In this document: positions 50,607 to 58,635 of the stretch, one piece after another | Position numbering within the stretch: position 1 is the first letter of the stretch | Layout: each line of letters starts with the position of its first letter | Source of the DNA: Lentzea jiangxiensis | GTDB lineage: Bacteria; Actinomycetota; Actinomycetes; Mycobacteriales; Pseudonocardiaceae | Assembly (NCBI RefSeq): GCF_900104175.1 | Contig: NZ_FNIX01000002.1 | Span: forward strand, 620,001 to 684,000 | Length of the DNA stretch: 64,000 nt | Direction of reading: 5' to 3' | Notes under the pieces: model-generated | Databases searched by the model: none | Seen by the model: only the letters and a program-made list of their open reading frames with translations | Told to the model about the DNA's origin: nothing | Program-made: the position numbers and the translations under genes

Positions 50607-50654
50607 CGTGGTGCGGGCGGGCGTGGAGGCCTCGGGGCTTCCGCGCTCACCACG
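50607..50654. terminator. Hairpin between the convergent TE and SARP genes
   Basis: CGTGGTG at 50607 can pair with CACCACG at 50648, enclosing a second small GC stem. It fills the 74-bp convergent gap and may end both transcripts. The evidence is symmetry only. Confidence 0.4.
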
Positions 50655-50679
50655 CGGCAGGGAGCCCTCGTCGTTCCGC

Positions 50680-53526
50680 TCAGCCTGCCGCGACCAGCGT
50701 GGGTGCCTCTCGCACCGGTAACGCCGCCAGCTCGGCGCGGATCGTGGCCGCGGCTCTGTGGTCCAGGATCCGCTCGCGCACGGCGAGCGCCTCTTCGAGG
50801 TACGAGCGGGCTTCGGCGTGACGACCGGCGGCGGCGCTCACCTGGCCCAGGTTGCGCAGGAGCTGGCCCTCGCCGATGACGTCACGGGCCTCCCGGACCA
50901 TGTCGAGGACGCGGCGCATGGTCGAGGTGGCCTCGGCGTGCTCGCCCGCCACGGCCTGCACCTGGGCGATCCGGTTGAGCGTGCGGGCGGCGCCCCCGGT
51001 GTAGCCGACGGACTCGTGGACCGCCATCGCCTCGGCGAGGTCGGTGCGGGCACGGGAGATCTCGCCGTCGCCGGCCAGGATGAAGGCCCGCTGGGTGAGG
51101 ACGATCGCGCGGCCCACGACGTCGTCGACCGCCGTGAAGCCCGCGAGGGAGCGGTCGTAGAGCCGCAGCGCGGTGGTGTCGTCCCCGGTGTTGCGGGCGA
51201 TCAGGGCCAGGTCGCGGTGGCACAGCGCCAGGCCGTGGGTGTCGCCCAGCTCCTCGAACAGCTCCCTGGCCGGGAGCAGGGCGTCGCGGGAGGCGTCGAG
51301 ACGGCCGCGGTTGATGTGCAGGGTGCCCAGCGAGCTCAGGACCGCCGCGGTGCCGCGGGTGTTGCCCGCCGCGCGGACGGCGGTGAGGGCCTCGGCGTGG
51401 GTCCGCTCCCAGTCGTCGAGGTAGCCCCGCGACTCGAACAGGGTGACGGAGGTGACCGCGAGGTCCCAGCACAGCTCGTCGAGGCCGGCGGCGGCCGCCT
51501 GGTGGACGGCCGCGCACAGGTTCTCCAGCTCGCCGTCCATCCACTCCAGGGGGTCGGCGGGCGCACCGCCGGACGGGGGCCGCCAGCGCGGCGCGGTTCC
51601 GTGCAGCGAGGAGTAGTCACCGCCGTAGATGTCGCGGTGCGCCTGGTCGGCCAGCGCGAGCCACCCGCCGAGCAGGCGGGACACGGCGGCGGCGCGGTCA
51701 CCGGCGGGGATCTCCTCCGCGGCCTTCTCGCGGGCGAACAGGCGCAGGATGTCCTGGTAGCGGTAGCGGAACTCGCCGGTCGGCTCGACCGACACCACGT
51801 CGAGCACCTGCACGTCCACCAGCGGTTCGAGCAGGTCCGACGGGAACGGCCGGTCGTCGTCGAGCACGGCGCCCGCGACCCAGCCGGGGACGGCGGGCCC
51901 CTCGGCGAGGCTCAGCAGCCCGAACAGCAGCCGGGACCGGCGGTCGAGGCCGTCGTGGGTCAGCGCGAGACTGGCGCGGATGGTCAGCTCGCCGTGGGCG
52001 AGCTCGTCGAGCCGGTGCCGCTCGCTGGCGAGCCGCTGCACCATCGACGCGAGCGTCCAATGTGGACGTGCGGCCAGGCGGGCGGCGATGATCCGCAGCG
52101 CCAGCGGCAGTCCGCCCACGGTGCGCACGAGTGCCTCGGCGGCCTCGGGCTCGCGGTGCACCCGGTGCTCCCCGACGACCAGGCCGAGCAGCCGCAACGA
52201 CTGCGCGGTGCCGAGGACGTCCAGCTCGACCTGCCGGGCGCCGGGAAGACCGGTCAGCCGCGACCGGCTGGTCACCACCACCGCACACGTGCTGCTGCCC
52301 GGCAGCAACGGCAGGACCTGGGCCTCGGTGGCCGCGTCGTCCAGCACGACCAGCACCCGCCGGTCCGCGAGCAGCGTCCGGTACATCTCCAGCCTGGCGT
52401 CGACGCCGTCGGGGATCACGGGCCCGGGGATGCCCAGGGCGAGCAGGAAACGGCCCAGCACCTCGTCCACGGTGGACGGGGTGCCGGTGCCGTGCAGGTC
52501 GCAGTGGAGCTGTCCGTCGGGGAAGTGCTCCTGCGCCACGCGGTGCGCCAGGTGGGCGGCCACCGTGCTCTTGCCGACCCCGGGCCGCCCCGTGATCACC
52601 ACGACCCCGACGGCCGAGCGCCCGGCGTCCCCGACGAGCACGGACTGCGCGTCGCGCAACACCTCCTCGTCGCCCACGAAGTCGGCGGTGTCGGCGGGCA
52701 GCTGCCGCGGCCGGGCAGGCTGCACGGTCTCGGCCGCCCGCGGTGCCGGTGCCACCGCGCCGGCCCGGGGCCGGGTGGGGGTCTCGCCGGCGAGGATCGC
52801 CGCCTCCAGCTCGCGCAGCCGTTCTCCCGGCTCCAGGCCGAGCTCCTCGACCAGCAGGGCACGGCCGTCGCGGTAGGCGTCGAGGGCCTCGGCCTGCCTG
52901 CCGGAGCGGTGCAGCGCCAGCATCAGCAGGGCTCGCGGCCGTTCCCGCAGCGGGTGCTCGTGGACCAGGCGCGTGACCTCCCCGACGAGCCGGTGGTGCT
53001 GGCCCAGGTCCAGTTCCAGCTCCAGGTGGTCCTCGACGCAGGTGAGCCGCTCCTCGTCCAGCCGCAGCGCGCGGGTCCGCAGCGACCGGTTGGGGGCTCC
53101 GCCCAGACACGGCCCGCGCCACAGCGCCGCGGCCTCCCGCAGCAGCGCGGCCGCCTCGGCGGTGCGCCCCTCCTTGACCAGGACGCGGGCCTCGGTGGTG
53201 CCGGCGAGGAAGTCGGCGAGGTCCAGCGCGTCCCCGTTGAGCCGCAACCGGTAGCCGGGCGGACGGGTGTCGATCATCGCGGCCAGGCCCGCTCCGTCCA
53301 GGGTGCGGCGCAGCCGGGAGACGCAGATCTGCACCTGCGTGCGGGCGGTGTCCGGCGGGTTCTCGTCCCACAGGGCGTCGACCAGCGTCTCGGTGCTCAC
53401 CACCCGGTTGGCCTCCACGAGCAGCAGGCCGAGGATCACCTGCTGCCTGCCCGGCGGGATCCGCGCCGCACCGCCGGGACCGTCGACCTCGACCGGACCG
53501 AGCACCCGGAAACCTCCTGGTGACAT
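50680..53526 (-). CDS. SARP-family pathway regulator (BTAD, NB-ARC, TPR)
   Basis: A 948-residue regulator. It has a winged-helix DNA-binding domain (FRVLGPVEVDGPGG, VQICVSRLRRTLDGAG), BTAD (to about 255, LGLEPGERLRELEAAIL), NB-ARC ATPase with P-loop VVITGRPGVGKSTVAAHLA and LVVLDDAATEAQVLPLLPGS, and TPR helices to the C-terminus. It sits between the two rightward biosynthetic operons and is divergent from the SnoaL gene, so it is the best candidate for cluster activator. Start ATG at 53526. A motif shared with the XRE/peptide locus lies about 75 bp upstream, hinting that this gene is itself regulated from there. Confidence 0.93.
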   Translation of the reverse strand: MSPGGFRVLGPVEVDGPGGAARIPPGRQQVILGLLLVEANRVVSTETLVDALWDENPPDTARTQVQICVSRLRRTLDGAGLAAMIDTRPPGYRLRLNGDALDLADFLAGTTEARVLVKEGRTAEAAALLREAAALWRGPCLGGAPNRSLRTRALRLDEERLTCVEDHLELELDLGQHHRLVGEVTRLVHEHPLRERPRALLMLALHRSGRQAEALDAYRDGRALLVEELGLEPGERLRELEAAILAGETPTRPRAGAVAPAPRAAETVQPARPRQLPADTADFVGDEEVLRDAQSVLVGDAGRSAVGVVVITGRPGVGKSTVAAHLAHRVAQEHFPDGQLHCDLHGTGTPSTVDEVLGRFLLALGIPGPVIPDGVDARLEMYRTLLADRRVLVVLDDAATEAQVLPLLPGSSTCAVVVTSRSRLTGLPGARQVELDVLGTAQSLRLLGLVVGEHRVHREPEAAEALVRTVGGLPLALRIIAARLAARPHWTLASMVQRLASERHRLDELAHGELTIRASLALTHDGLDRRSRLLFGLLSLAEGPAVPGWVAGAVLDDDRPFPSDLLEPLVDVQVLDVVSVEPTGEFRYRYQDILRLFAREKAAEEIPAGDRAAAVSRLLGGWLALADQAHRDIYGGDYSSLHGTAPRWRPPSGGAPADPLEWMDGELENLCAAVHQAAAAGLDELCWDLAVTSVTLFESRGYLDDWERTHAEALTAVRAAGNTRGTAAVLSSLGTLHINRGRLDASRDALLPARELFEELGDTHGLALCHRDLALIARNTGDDTTALRLYDRSLAGFTAVDDVVGRAIVLTQRAFILAGDGEISRARTDLAEAMAVHESVGYTGGAARTLNRIAQVQAVAGEHAEATSTMRRVLDMVREARDVIGEGQLLRNLGQVSAAAGRHAEARSYLEEALAVRERILDHRAAATIRAELAALPVREAPTLVAAG

Positions 53527-53598
53527 AGAGCGCGGCCGCCTTCCCGGGGTCTGAGGTGCCCCGAGGGTAAGCACACGGTCACGCAGGAGGACAAGCCC

Positions 53599-53616
53599 TC
53601 GCGATAGCGAGAAGAT
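53599..53616. promoter_or_regulatory. Shared regulatory motif upstream of the SARP and SnoaL genes
   Basis: CTCGC-GATA-GCGAG is a perfect stem at 53599-53612. The 17-mer beginning at 53600 (CGCGATAGCGAGAAGAT) matches two copies at 59923 and 59946 upstream of the XRE/peptide pair. It is likely a binding site in the SARP/SnoaL divergent promoter. Confidence 0.5.
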
Positions 53617-53673
53617 ATCGGCAGGTTGCCGTGCGGCGGGACGGTTGCCGTTCAGCGCGTGAGGAGAACCGCC

Positions 53674-54039
53674 ATGAGCACCGCCGCAGGCGTCGACCAC
53701 GTCCGCCTGTCCTACCACTACCTCGACACGGGGGACCTGGACGGGTACGCCTCTTTGTTGCACGAGGACATGCAGCTCAAACGCTGTGACGCGCCACTGG
53801 GGCACGGCCGCGACCACACCGTGCGGCTGCTGAGCGCCTCCGCGGCCCTGCGCGGCCGGCACCACCTCCACAAAGTGGTGGTGGACAAGGACACCGTGGT
53901 CGTCGTCGGCCGCTACACCCCGCCCGCGGGGGCGGAGTGCCGCACACCCTCCGAGTTCGCCGACGTGGTGACCCTTTCGGACGAAGGGCTGCTGCTGTGC
54001 AGCCGACGCTTCTACTACCTCGATCCGCCGTCCCTATAG
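53674..54039 (+). CDS. SnoaL-like (NTF2-fold) small protein
   Basis: A 121-residue single-domain protein: HVRLSYHYLDTGDLDGYASLLHEDM at the front, then a beta-rich half ending LLCSRRFYYLDPPSL. This is the NTF2/SnoaL-like pattern, also seen in orphan proteins of NRPS clusters. Aldol cyclase activity of true SnoaL needs an Asp/His pair that I cannot place here. It may be an isomerase-like helper or a binding protein. GAGGAG precedes ATG at 53674. It leads the operon that continues with glutamate mutase. Confidence 0.72.
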   Translation: MSTAAGVDHVRLSYHYLDTGDLDGYASLLHEDMQLKRCDAPLGHGRDHTVRLLSASAALRGRHHLHKVVVDKDTVVVVGRYTPPAGAECRTPSEFADVVTLSDEGLLLCSRRFYYLDPPSL

Positions 54040-54139
54040 CGGCAACTGCCGGACGGCTGCCGTCGCCGCTGCCTGGCGACGTGCGGCGCGGCTTCTAGTT
54101 TCGGGACAGGGAAACACCCGCGACAGAGGAGCTCGCCCC

Positions 54140-54577
54140 ATGGAGTTGGACGCCGCCCTGCCGGACGCAGCCCGCCTCGACATCGTGGTCTCCGGGCTCG
54201 CCTCCGACGCGCACACCTGGAACCTCGTGTACCTGCAGCTGGTGCTGGAGGAGATGGGACACCGCGTGACCAACCTGGGTGCGTGCGTCCCCGACGGGCT
54301 GCTGACGTCCCGGTGCGAACAGGCAGGACCGGACCTCGTCGTGCTCAGCAGCGTCAACGGGCACGGGTTCCAGGACGCCAGGCGCGTCATCGGACCGCTG
54401 CGCGCACGGCTGGCGGGCACCCCGGTCGTCGTCGGCGGCAAGCTCGGCGTCGACGGCGCGGGCGGCCGCGCGGAGGCGTTGCTGGCCGCCGGCTTCGACG
54501 CGGTGTTCGAGGACGCCGACGCGATCGCGGCGTTCCGCTGCTACGTCGACCGGCTCGCCGCGGGGGTGCGGTCGTGA
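54140..54577 (+). CDS. Glutamate mutase, cobalamin-binding S (sigma) subunit
   Basis: A 145-residue Rossmann-type B12-binding protein. The cobalamin motif is SDAHTWN: Asp23 and His25, the lower ligand, are present, while the Gly of D-x-H-x-x-G is Asn. It is followed by VVLSSVNGHG (S-x-L-type) and VVVGGKLGVDG (the GG near the nucleotide tail). Size matches the small subunit of AdoCbl-dependent glutamate mutase. With the large subunit it should interconvert L-glutamate and (2S,3S)-3-methylaspartate. RBS AGAGGAG precedes ATG at 54140; it overlaps the E-subunit gene by four bases. Confidence 0.92.
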   Translation: MELDAALPDAARLDIVVSGLASDAHTWNLVYLQLVLEEMGHRVTNLGACVPDGLLTSRCEQAGPDLVVLSSVNGHGFQDARRVIGPLRARLAGTPVVVGGKLGVDGAGGRAEALLAAGFDAVFEDADAIAAFRCYVDRLAAGVRS

Positions 54578-55809
54578 CCGGTGGCTCGTTCGGCGGCTAC
54601 GTCGCCCGCGCGGCCGCCGCGGGTGAGCTGGTCGTGCAGCCCAGGATGGGCGTGGCCCACCCGGCGCGGATGCGGGCCGGGCTCGCCGCGGTGCGCGGAG
54701 CCGGGGTGCGGGCGGCGGGCACGATCACCGTCGACAGCTTCACGCGCGTGGGCGACCACCACGCGGTGCGCAAGGCGCTGGCCACCGGTGCCGACCTCAA
54801 CGGCTATCCCATCGCCGCGCACCCGACCGAGACGACCCGGTCCGTGCTGGACGGGCTGCACGGACCGGGGTTCCCGGTTCAGGTGCGCCACGGCTCGGCG
54901 TGCCCGCAGAAGATCGTCGCCGCCCTGCTGGCCGCCGGGCTGGACGCGACGGAAGGCGGGCCGCTGTCGTACTGCCTGCCCTACAGCCGGGTCCCGGTCG
55001 CCGAGTCGGTGCGCGCGTGGGCCGAGTCCTGCCTGCTGCTGTCCGACGCCCGCGAGCGTGGCGCCCGGCCGCACCTCGAGTCCTTCGGCGGCTGCATGAT
55101 GGGGCAGCTGTGCCCGCCAGGCCTGCTGGTGGCGATCAGCGTGCTGGAGGGCCTGTTCTTCCGCCAGCACGGCATCGACAGCATGTCGCTGAGCTACGCC
55201 CAGCAGACCGACCCCGACCAGGACGCCGAGGCCGTGGCCGCCCTGCGCACCCTCGCCGCCGAACACCTGTCCGATGTGGACTGGCACGTCGTGCTCTACA
55301 CGTACATGGGCGTGTTCCCGCGCACCCCGCGCGGTGCGACCGCCCTGCTGGAACGGTCCGCGGAGCTGGCCGTGCGCACCGGTGCGGAGCGGCTGATCGT
55401 CAAGACGACGGCGGAGGCGCACCGCATCCCGACCGTCACCGAGAACGTCACCGCGCTGGTGACCGCCGCGGCGGCCGCGTCGCGGGCCGAGCCCCGCGGC
55501 GCGGCCGAGGACACCGGCGTGCTCGCCGAGGCCCGCGCGCTCGTCGACGCCGTGCTCGACCTCGCGCCCGACGTGGGCATCGCCCTGGTCCGCGCGGTCG
55601 AACGCGGCTACCTCGACGTGCCCTTCTGCCTGCACCGGGACAACGCCGGCCGCACGCGGGCGTTCGTGGACACCGACGGGCGGCTGCAGTGGTCGCGCCT
55701 CGGAGCCCTGCCGCTGCCCGCCGGCCGCGCCGTCCCCGCCGCCGATCCCACCGCCGACGAGCTGCTGCGCTCGCTCACCCACGTCGAACGCATCTTCGAC
55801 CGCGCCTGA
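54574..55809 (+). CDS. Glutamate mutase, catalytic E (epsilon) subunit
   Basis: A 411-residue TIM-barrel subunit. Recognisable parts: VQPRMGVAHPARM, GTITVDSFTRVGDH, LNGYPIAAHPTE, VRHGSACPQKIV, EGGPLSYCLPYSR, SFGGCMMGQLCPPGLL, DSMSLSYAQQTDPDQD and VKTTAEAHRIPTV. These match the MutE/GlmB family. It is shorter than the clostridial enzyme (about 480 residues) but holds all core segments. GTG at 54574 lies in the overlap with the S subunit. Product 3-methylaspartate is used in friulimicin-type peptides. In this cluster it probably feeds an NRPS residue, directly or after amidation by the next enzyme. Confidence 0.92.
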   Translation: MTGGSFGGYVARAAAAGELVVQPRMGVAHPARMRAGLAAVRGAGVRAAGTITVDSFTRVGDHHAVRKALATGADLNGYPIAAHPTETTRSVLDGLHGPGFPVQVRHGSACPQKIVAALLAAGLDATEGGPLSYCLPYSRVPVAESVRAWAESCLLLSDARERGARPHLESFGGCMMGQLCPPGLLVAISVLEGLFFRQHGIDSMSLSYAQQTDPDQDAEAVAALRTLAAEHLSDVDWHVVLYTYMGVFPRTPRGATALLERSAELAVRTGAERLIVKTTAEAHRIPTVTENVTALVTAAAAASRAEPRGAAEDTGVLAEARALVDAVLDLAPDVGIALVRAVERGYLDVPFCLHRDNAGRTRAFVDTDGRLQWSRLGALPLPAGRAVPAADPTADELLRSLTHVERIFDRA

Positions 55810-55839
55810 CCCCCGCCCCGTCCCCAAGGAGTGACCACG

Positions 55840-56832
55840 ATGGACACCACCACGCCGGCGCCGGCGGATCCGCGCGCCCACCTCACCTCACCGGCCACCC
55901 GCGCGGTGCTGCGCGTGCAGCACCGGGTGCTCGACGCCGTGCGCGAGCACCTGGGCGGGCAGGGCTTCACCGAGATGCTCCCGCCTGTCATCGGCCCGGT
56001 CACCGACCCGGGCGCGCGCGGGGCCAAGCAGGTCGACGTCGACTACTACGGCCACCGCTACAAGCTGATGACCAGCGCCATCCTCTACAAGCAGGCGTCG
56101 CTGACCGCGTTCGACCGGATCTTCTGCATCGCCCCCAACGTGCGCCTGGAGCCGTTGGAGACCAGTTCCACGAGCCGCCACCTCGCCGAGTTCCACCAGA
56201 TCGACGTCGAGGTCGCCGGCGCCACCCGCGACGACGCGACGCGGGTGGCCGAGGACCTCGTCGTGCACGTCGTGCGCCGGGTCGTCGAGCGCTGCGTCCC
56301 TGAGCTGGAGGTCCTGGGCCGCGACCCGGACGCCTTCACCGACCTGCTGTCCGGCCGCGCCTTCGAGCGGCGCACCCACGCCGCCGCGGTCGCCGACCTG
56401 CACGAGACCGGCCACGCGCAGAACCCCGACGCCGAGATCGACTGGGAGGGGGAGGCGCTGCTGTCGGCCAAGGCCAGCAGGCCGTTCTTCCTCACCGACT
56501 ACCCCAAGGGCTCGCGCGGCTTCTACGACCGCGAGAACCCGGCGGCCCCCGGCCGGCTGCTCAACTTCGACCTGCTGGCCCCCGAGGGCTACGGCGAGCT
56601 GTGCAGCGGCAGCGAGCGCGAACACGAGTACGCCGCCATCGTCGCCCGGATGCGCGAAACCGGTGAGAACCCGGCGAAGTACGCCTGGTACCTGAAGATG
56701 GTGCGCGAGGGCGTCCCGTCCAGCGCGGGCTTCGGCATCGGCCTCGAGCGGCTGGTCCGCTTCCTGTGCGGGCTGGACGCGGTCTGGCAGGCCAGCGCCT
56801 TCCCGAAGATCCCCGGCGTGGTGTCCCCGTGA
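55840..56832 (+). CDS. AsnRS-like enzyme without anticodon domain (probable amide synthetase)
   Basis: A 330-residue class II aminoacyl-tRNA-synthetase core: RAVLRVQHRVLDAVREHL, GAKQVDVDYYGHRYKLMTSAI, motif 2 FCIAPNVRLEPLETSS then LAEFHQIDVE, and motif 3 GFGIGLERLVRFL. The N-terminal OB-fold that grips tRNA in AsnRS/AspRS is missing, as in the archaeal AsnRS-related asparagine synthetase. Such enzymes adenylate a beta-carboxylate and form an amide with ammonia. Next to glutamate mutase, the natural substrate would be 3-methylaspartate, giving 3-methylasparagine; this is inference. ATG at 55840 follows AAGGAG. Confidence 0.85.
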   Translation: MDTTTPAPADPRAHLTSPATRAVLRVQHRVLDAVREHLGGQGFTEMLPPVIGPVTDPGARGAKQVDVDYYGHRYKLMTSAILYKQASLTAFDRIFCIAPNVRLEPLETSSTSRHLAEFHQIDVEVAGATRDDATRVAEDLVVHVVRRVVERCVPELEVLGRDPDAFTDLLSGRAFERRTHAAAVADLHETGHAQNPDAEIDWEGEALLSAKASRPFFLTDYPKGSRGFYDRENPAAPGRLLNFDLLAPEGYGELCSGSEREHEYAAIVARMRETGENPAKYAWYLKMVREGVPSSAGFGIGLERLVRFLCGLDAVWQASAFPKIPGVVSP

Positions 56833-58091
56833 CCGCCCTGCGCGCGGACACCTTCCCGGAACAGGCCGTCCGGGAACGGGCCCGCAGCGGTGCGGCGGCG
56901 GTGTTCCCCGCCCTGTCCGACTACGGCGCCGCCCTGCTGGGCGAGCCGGTGGGGCCTCCGCCCGCCGACGCCCTCGACGCCGCCCGCCTGGTGCCGCCGG
57001 TGTTCATGCCGCTGCGCCTGGAGAAGCTCATCGACCTGGCCCGCGAACCTCTGCACGGCGACGTGGACCTCACCACGACCGTCGGCGGGTTCACCGCACA
57101 CCTGCCGCTGTACCTGTCGGCGTTCGGCTCGACCAGTGCCGTGGGCACCGATCTGGGGCGTGCCGCCGCGGCCCAGGCGGGTGCCCTGGGCATCCCGATG
57201 GTCGTCGGCGAGAACGTCGTCCCGGTCGACGGCTACAACGGCGAGCGGTCCCTGCTGGCCAGGATCACCGCCTACGCCGACCACGCCCCGGACGGTGCCG
57301 GCGGGGTCGTGGTGCAGCAGAGCACCGAGGACGCCGACGCCGAGGTCTGGAACCGCGTCTACAGCGACCCGGCCACGCGCCCGCTGCTCGAGTCCGGACG
57401 GCTGGGGTTCGAGCTCAAGGTCGGCCAGGGCGCCAAACCCGGCCTCGGCGGACTGACCGTCGTCGACCGCGCCCAGGCGGACCGCCTCGCGGACCGGTTC
57501 GCGCTGGAACCGCTGGTCGACCCCGAGGGGGACCGGGTGCTGCGCTGCGCCAGCCCGGGAACGTTCACCGAGGAGATCCTGCGGCAGCAGGTCCGCCTGA
57601 TGCGCAACAACTACCCGCGGGCGCGGGTGTGGGTGAAGCTCCCGCCCGGACGCGACGTCGCCGCGGCGGCGGACGTGGCGTGGCAGGCCGGAGCGGACGC
57701 GGTCACCGTGGACGGGGCCGAGGGCGGCAGCGGCTGGGCTCCCACGGCATCACTGGCGGGAGTCGGCCTCCCGCTGGCGGAATGCCTGCGCCGCATCGGT
57801 TCCCCGCGCGGCTGCCTGCTCGTGTCGGGCCGCGTCTGGGAGGGGTTGCGCGCCGTGAAGTGCCTGGCCGCCGGGGCGACCGCCACGGGACTCGGCAGGG
57901 CAGCGCTGCTGGCGGTCGACGAGAACCCCCGTTCGGGTCTGACCCGCCTGGTCGAGGCGATGACCCTGGAACTGCGCCTGCTGATCAGCGCACTGGGTAA
58001 ATACCACCCGTCCACACTGTCCACTGAGGACCTGTGGTCACCGGCGGGCTGGGCTGTCCCCACCAGTCCGATGGCGGTCGCTCAGGTCTGA
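56829..58091 (+). CDS. FMN-binding glutamate-synthase-like protein (GltB2 type)
   Basis: A 420-residue stand-alone version of the FMN domain of glutamate synthase: LYLSAFGSTSAVGTDLGRA, FELKVGQGAKPGLGG, RVWVKLPPGRDVAAAADVAW, ADAVTVDGAEGGSGWAP and CLLVSGRVWEGLRAVKCLAAG. The Cys-rich Fe-S segment near the end of true GOGAT domains is not obvious. Related stand-alone proteins include MgsC of N-methylglutamate synthase. It may supply glutamate to the mutase or carry out a reductive amination or N-substitution on the unusual amino acid. GTG at 56829 overlaps the AsnRS-like stop. Last gene of the cluster, before a strong terminator. Confidence 0.85.
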   Translation: MTALRADTFPEQAVRERARSGAAAVFPALSDYGAALLGEPVGPPPADALDAARLVPPVFMPLRLEKLIDLAREPLHGDVDLTTTVGGFTAHLPLYLSAFGSTSAVGTDLGRAAAAQAGALGIPMVVGENVVPVDGYNGERSLLARITAYADHAPDGAGGVVVQQSTEDADAEVWNRVYSDPATRPLLESGRLGFELKVGQGAKPGLGGLTVVDRAQADRLADRFALEPLVDPEGDRVLRCASPGTFTEEILRQQVRLMRNNYPRARVWVKLPPGRDVAAAADVAWQAGADAVTVDGAEGGSGWAPTASLAGVGLPLAECLRRIGSPRGCLLVSGRVWEGLRAVKCLAAGATATGLGRAALLAVDENPRSGLTRLVEAMTLELRLLISALGKYHPSTLSTEDLWSPAGWAVPTSPMAVAQV

Positions 58092-58110
58092 CCATCACCG
58101 CCGCGTCCTT

Positions 58111-58159
58111 CGAACGCCCTGTGCCCGCACCGATTGCCGGTGCGGGCGCAGGGCGTTCG
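58111..58159. terminator. Strong bidirectional terminator closing the cluster
   Basis: A 22-bp stem (58111-58132 with 58138-58159, one G-U pair) encloses a five-base loop ATTGC. It fills the 69-bp gap between the convergent GltB-like gene and the 58161-58514 gene, so it can stop transcription from both sides. Confidence 0.9.
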
Positions 58160-58160
58160 C

Positions 58161-58514
58161 TCAGGCCAGCCCCGCGGCGGCCCGGAGGCCGCACAGGTGG
58201 ACCGGGTCGGCCCGCAGGCGGACCGCGAGGTCCGGTGGCGGCCCCGGCGGCCGGTGCCCGCCGGCCGCGGCGTCGGCGACGGCGAGAGCCGTGGCCACGC
58301 ACTCCGCGCGGGCGTCGGGGGAGGGGGAGACCAGGCAGATCAACCCGCCGACGTGGTCGTAGCCCAGCGCTCGCAGCGCCCACGCCGCGGCCCGGCGGGC
58401 GTGCGGGGCGGGCGGCCACACGACGAGGATCTCCGGGCCAGCGGGAACGAAGAAGGCGTGCACGGGGGATTCCGTCGCGGCGCCTATCGGACCGTTGTCG
58501 GTCATGGGGTCCAT
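58161..58514 (-). CDS. Hypothetical protein
   Basis: 117 residues from ATG at 58514 (ATG at 58505 is also possible). It is Ala/Pro-rich, with a strand-like ILVVWPPAP, a helix ARRAAAWALRALGYDH and VGGLICLVSPSPDARAE. Two His and two Cys are present without a metal motif. I recognise no family. It lies behind the XRE/NB-ARC regulator on the same strand (121-bp gap) and ends at the cluster terminator. Good codon usage and the convergent terminator support a real gene. Confidence 0.55.
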   Translation of the reverse strand: MDPMTDNGPIGAATESPVHAFFVPAGPEILVVWPPAPHARRAAAWALRALGYDHVGGLICLVSPSPDARAECVATALAVADAAAGGHRPPGPPPDLAVRLRADPVHLCGLRAAAGLA

Positions 58515-58635
58515 CGGTCACGCTCCCGGGCTAGGCGAGGCACCCAGTCCACCACGAGGTGGGCGGTGTCCTCGGCAGTAGCGCAGGCAGGCCGGGGGCG
58601 TGCAGGGACACACCCCGTGGCTGCCCGCCGACTGG

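Noticed and set aside
55840-56832. Ordinary asparaginyl- or aspartyl-tRNA synthetase
   Set aside because: The N-terminal anticodon-binding domain is missing and it is co-transcribed with glutamate mutase; a second housekeeping copy in an NRPS operon is unlikely.
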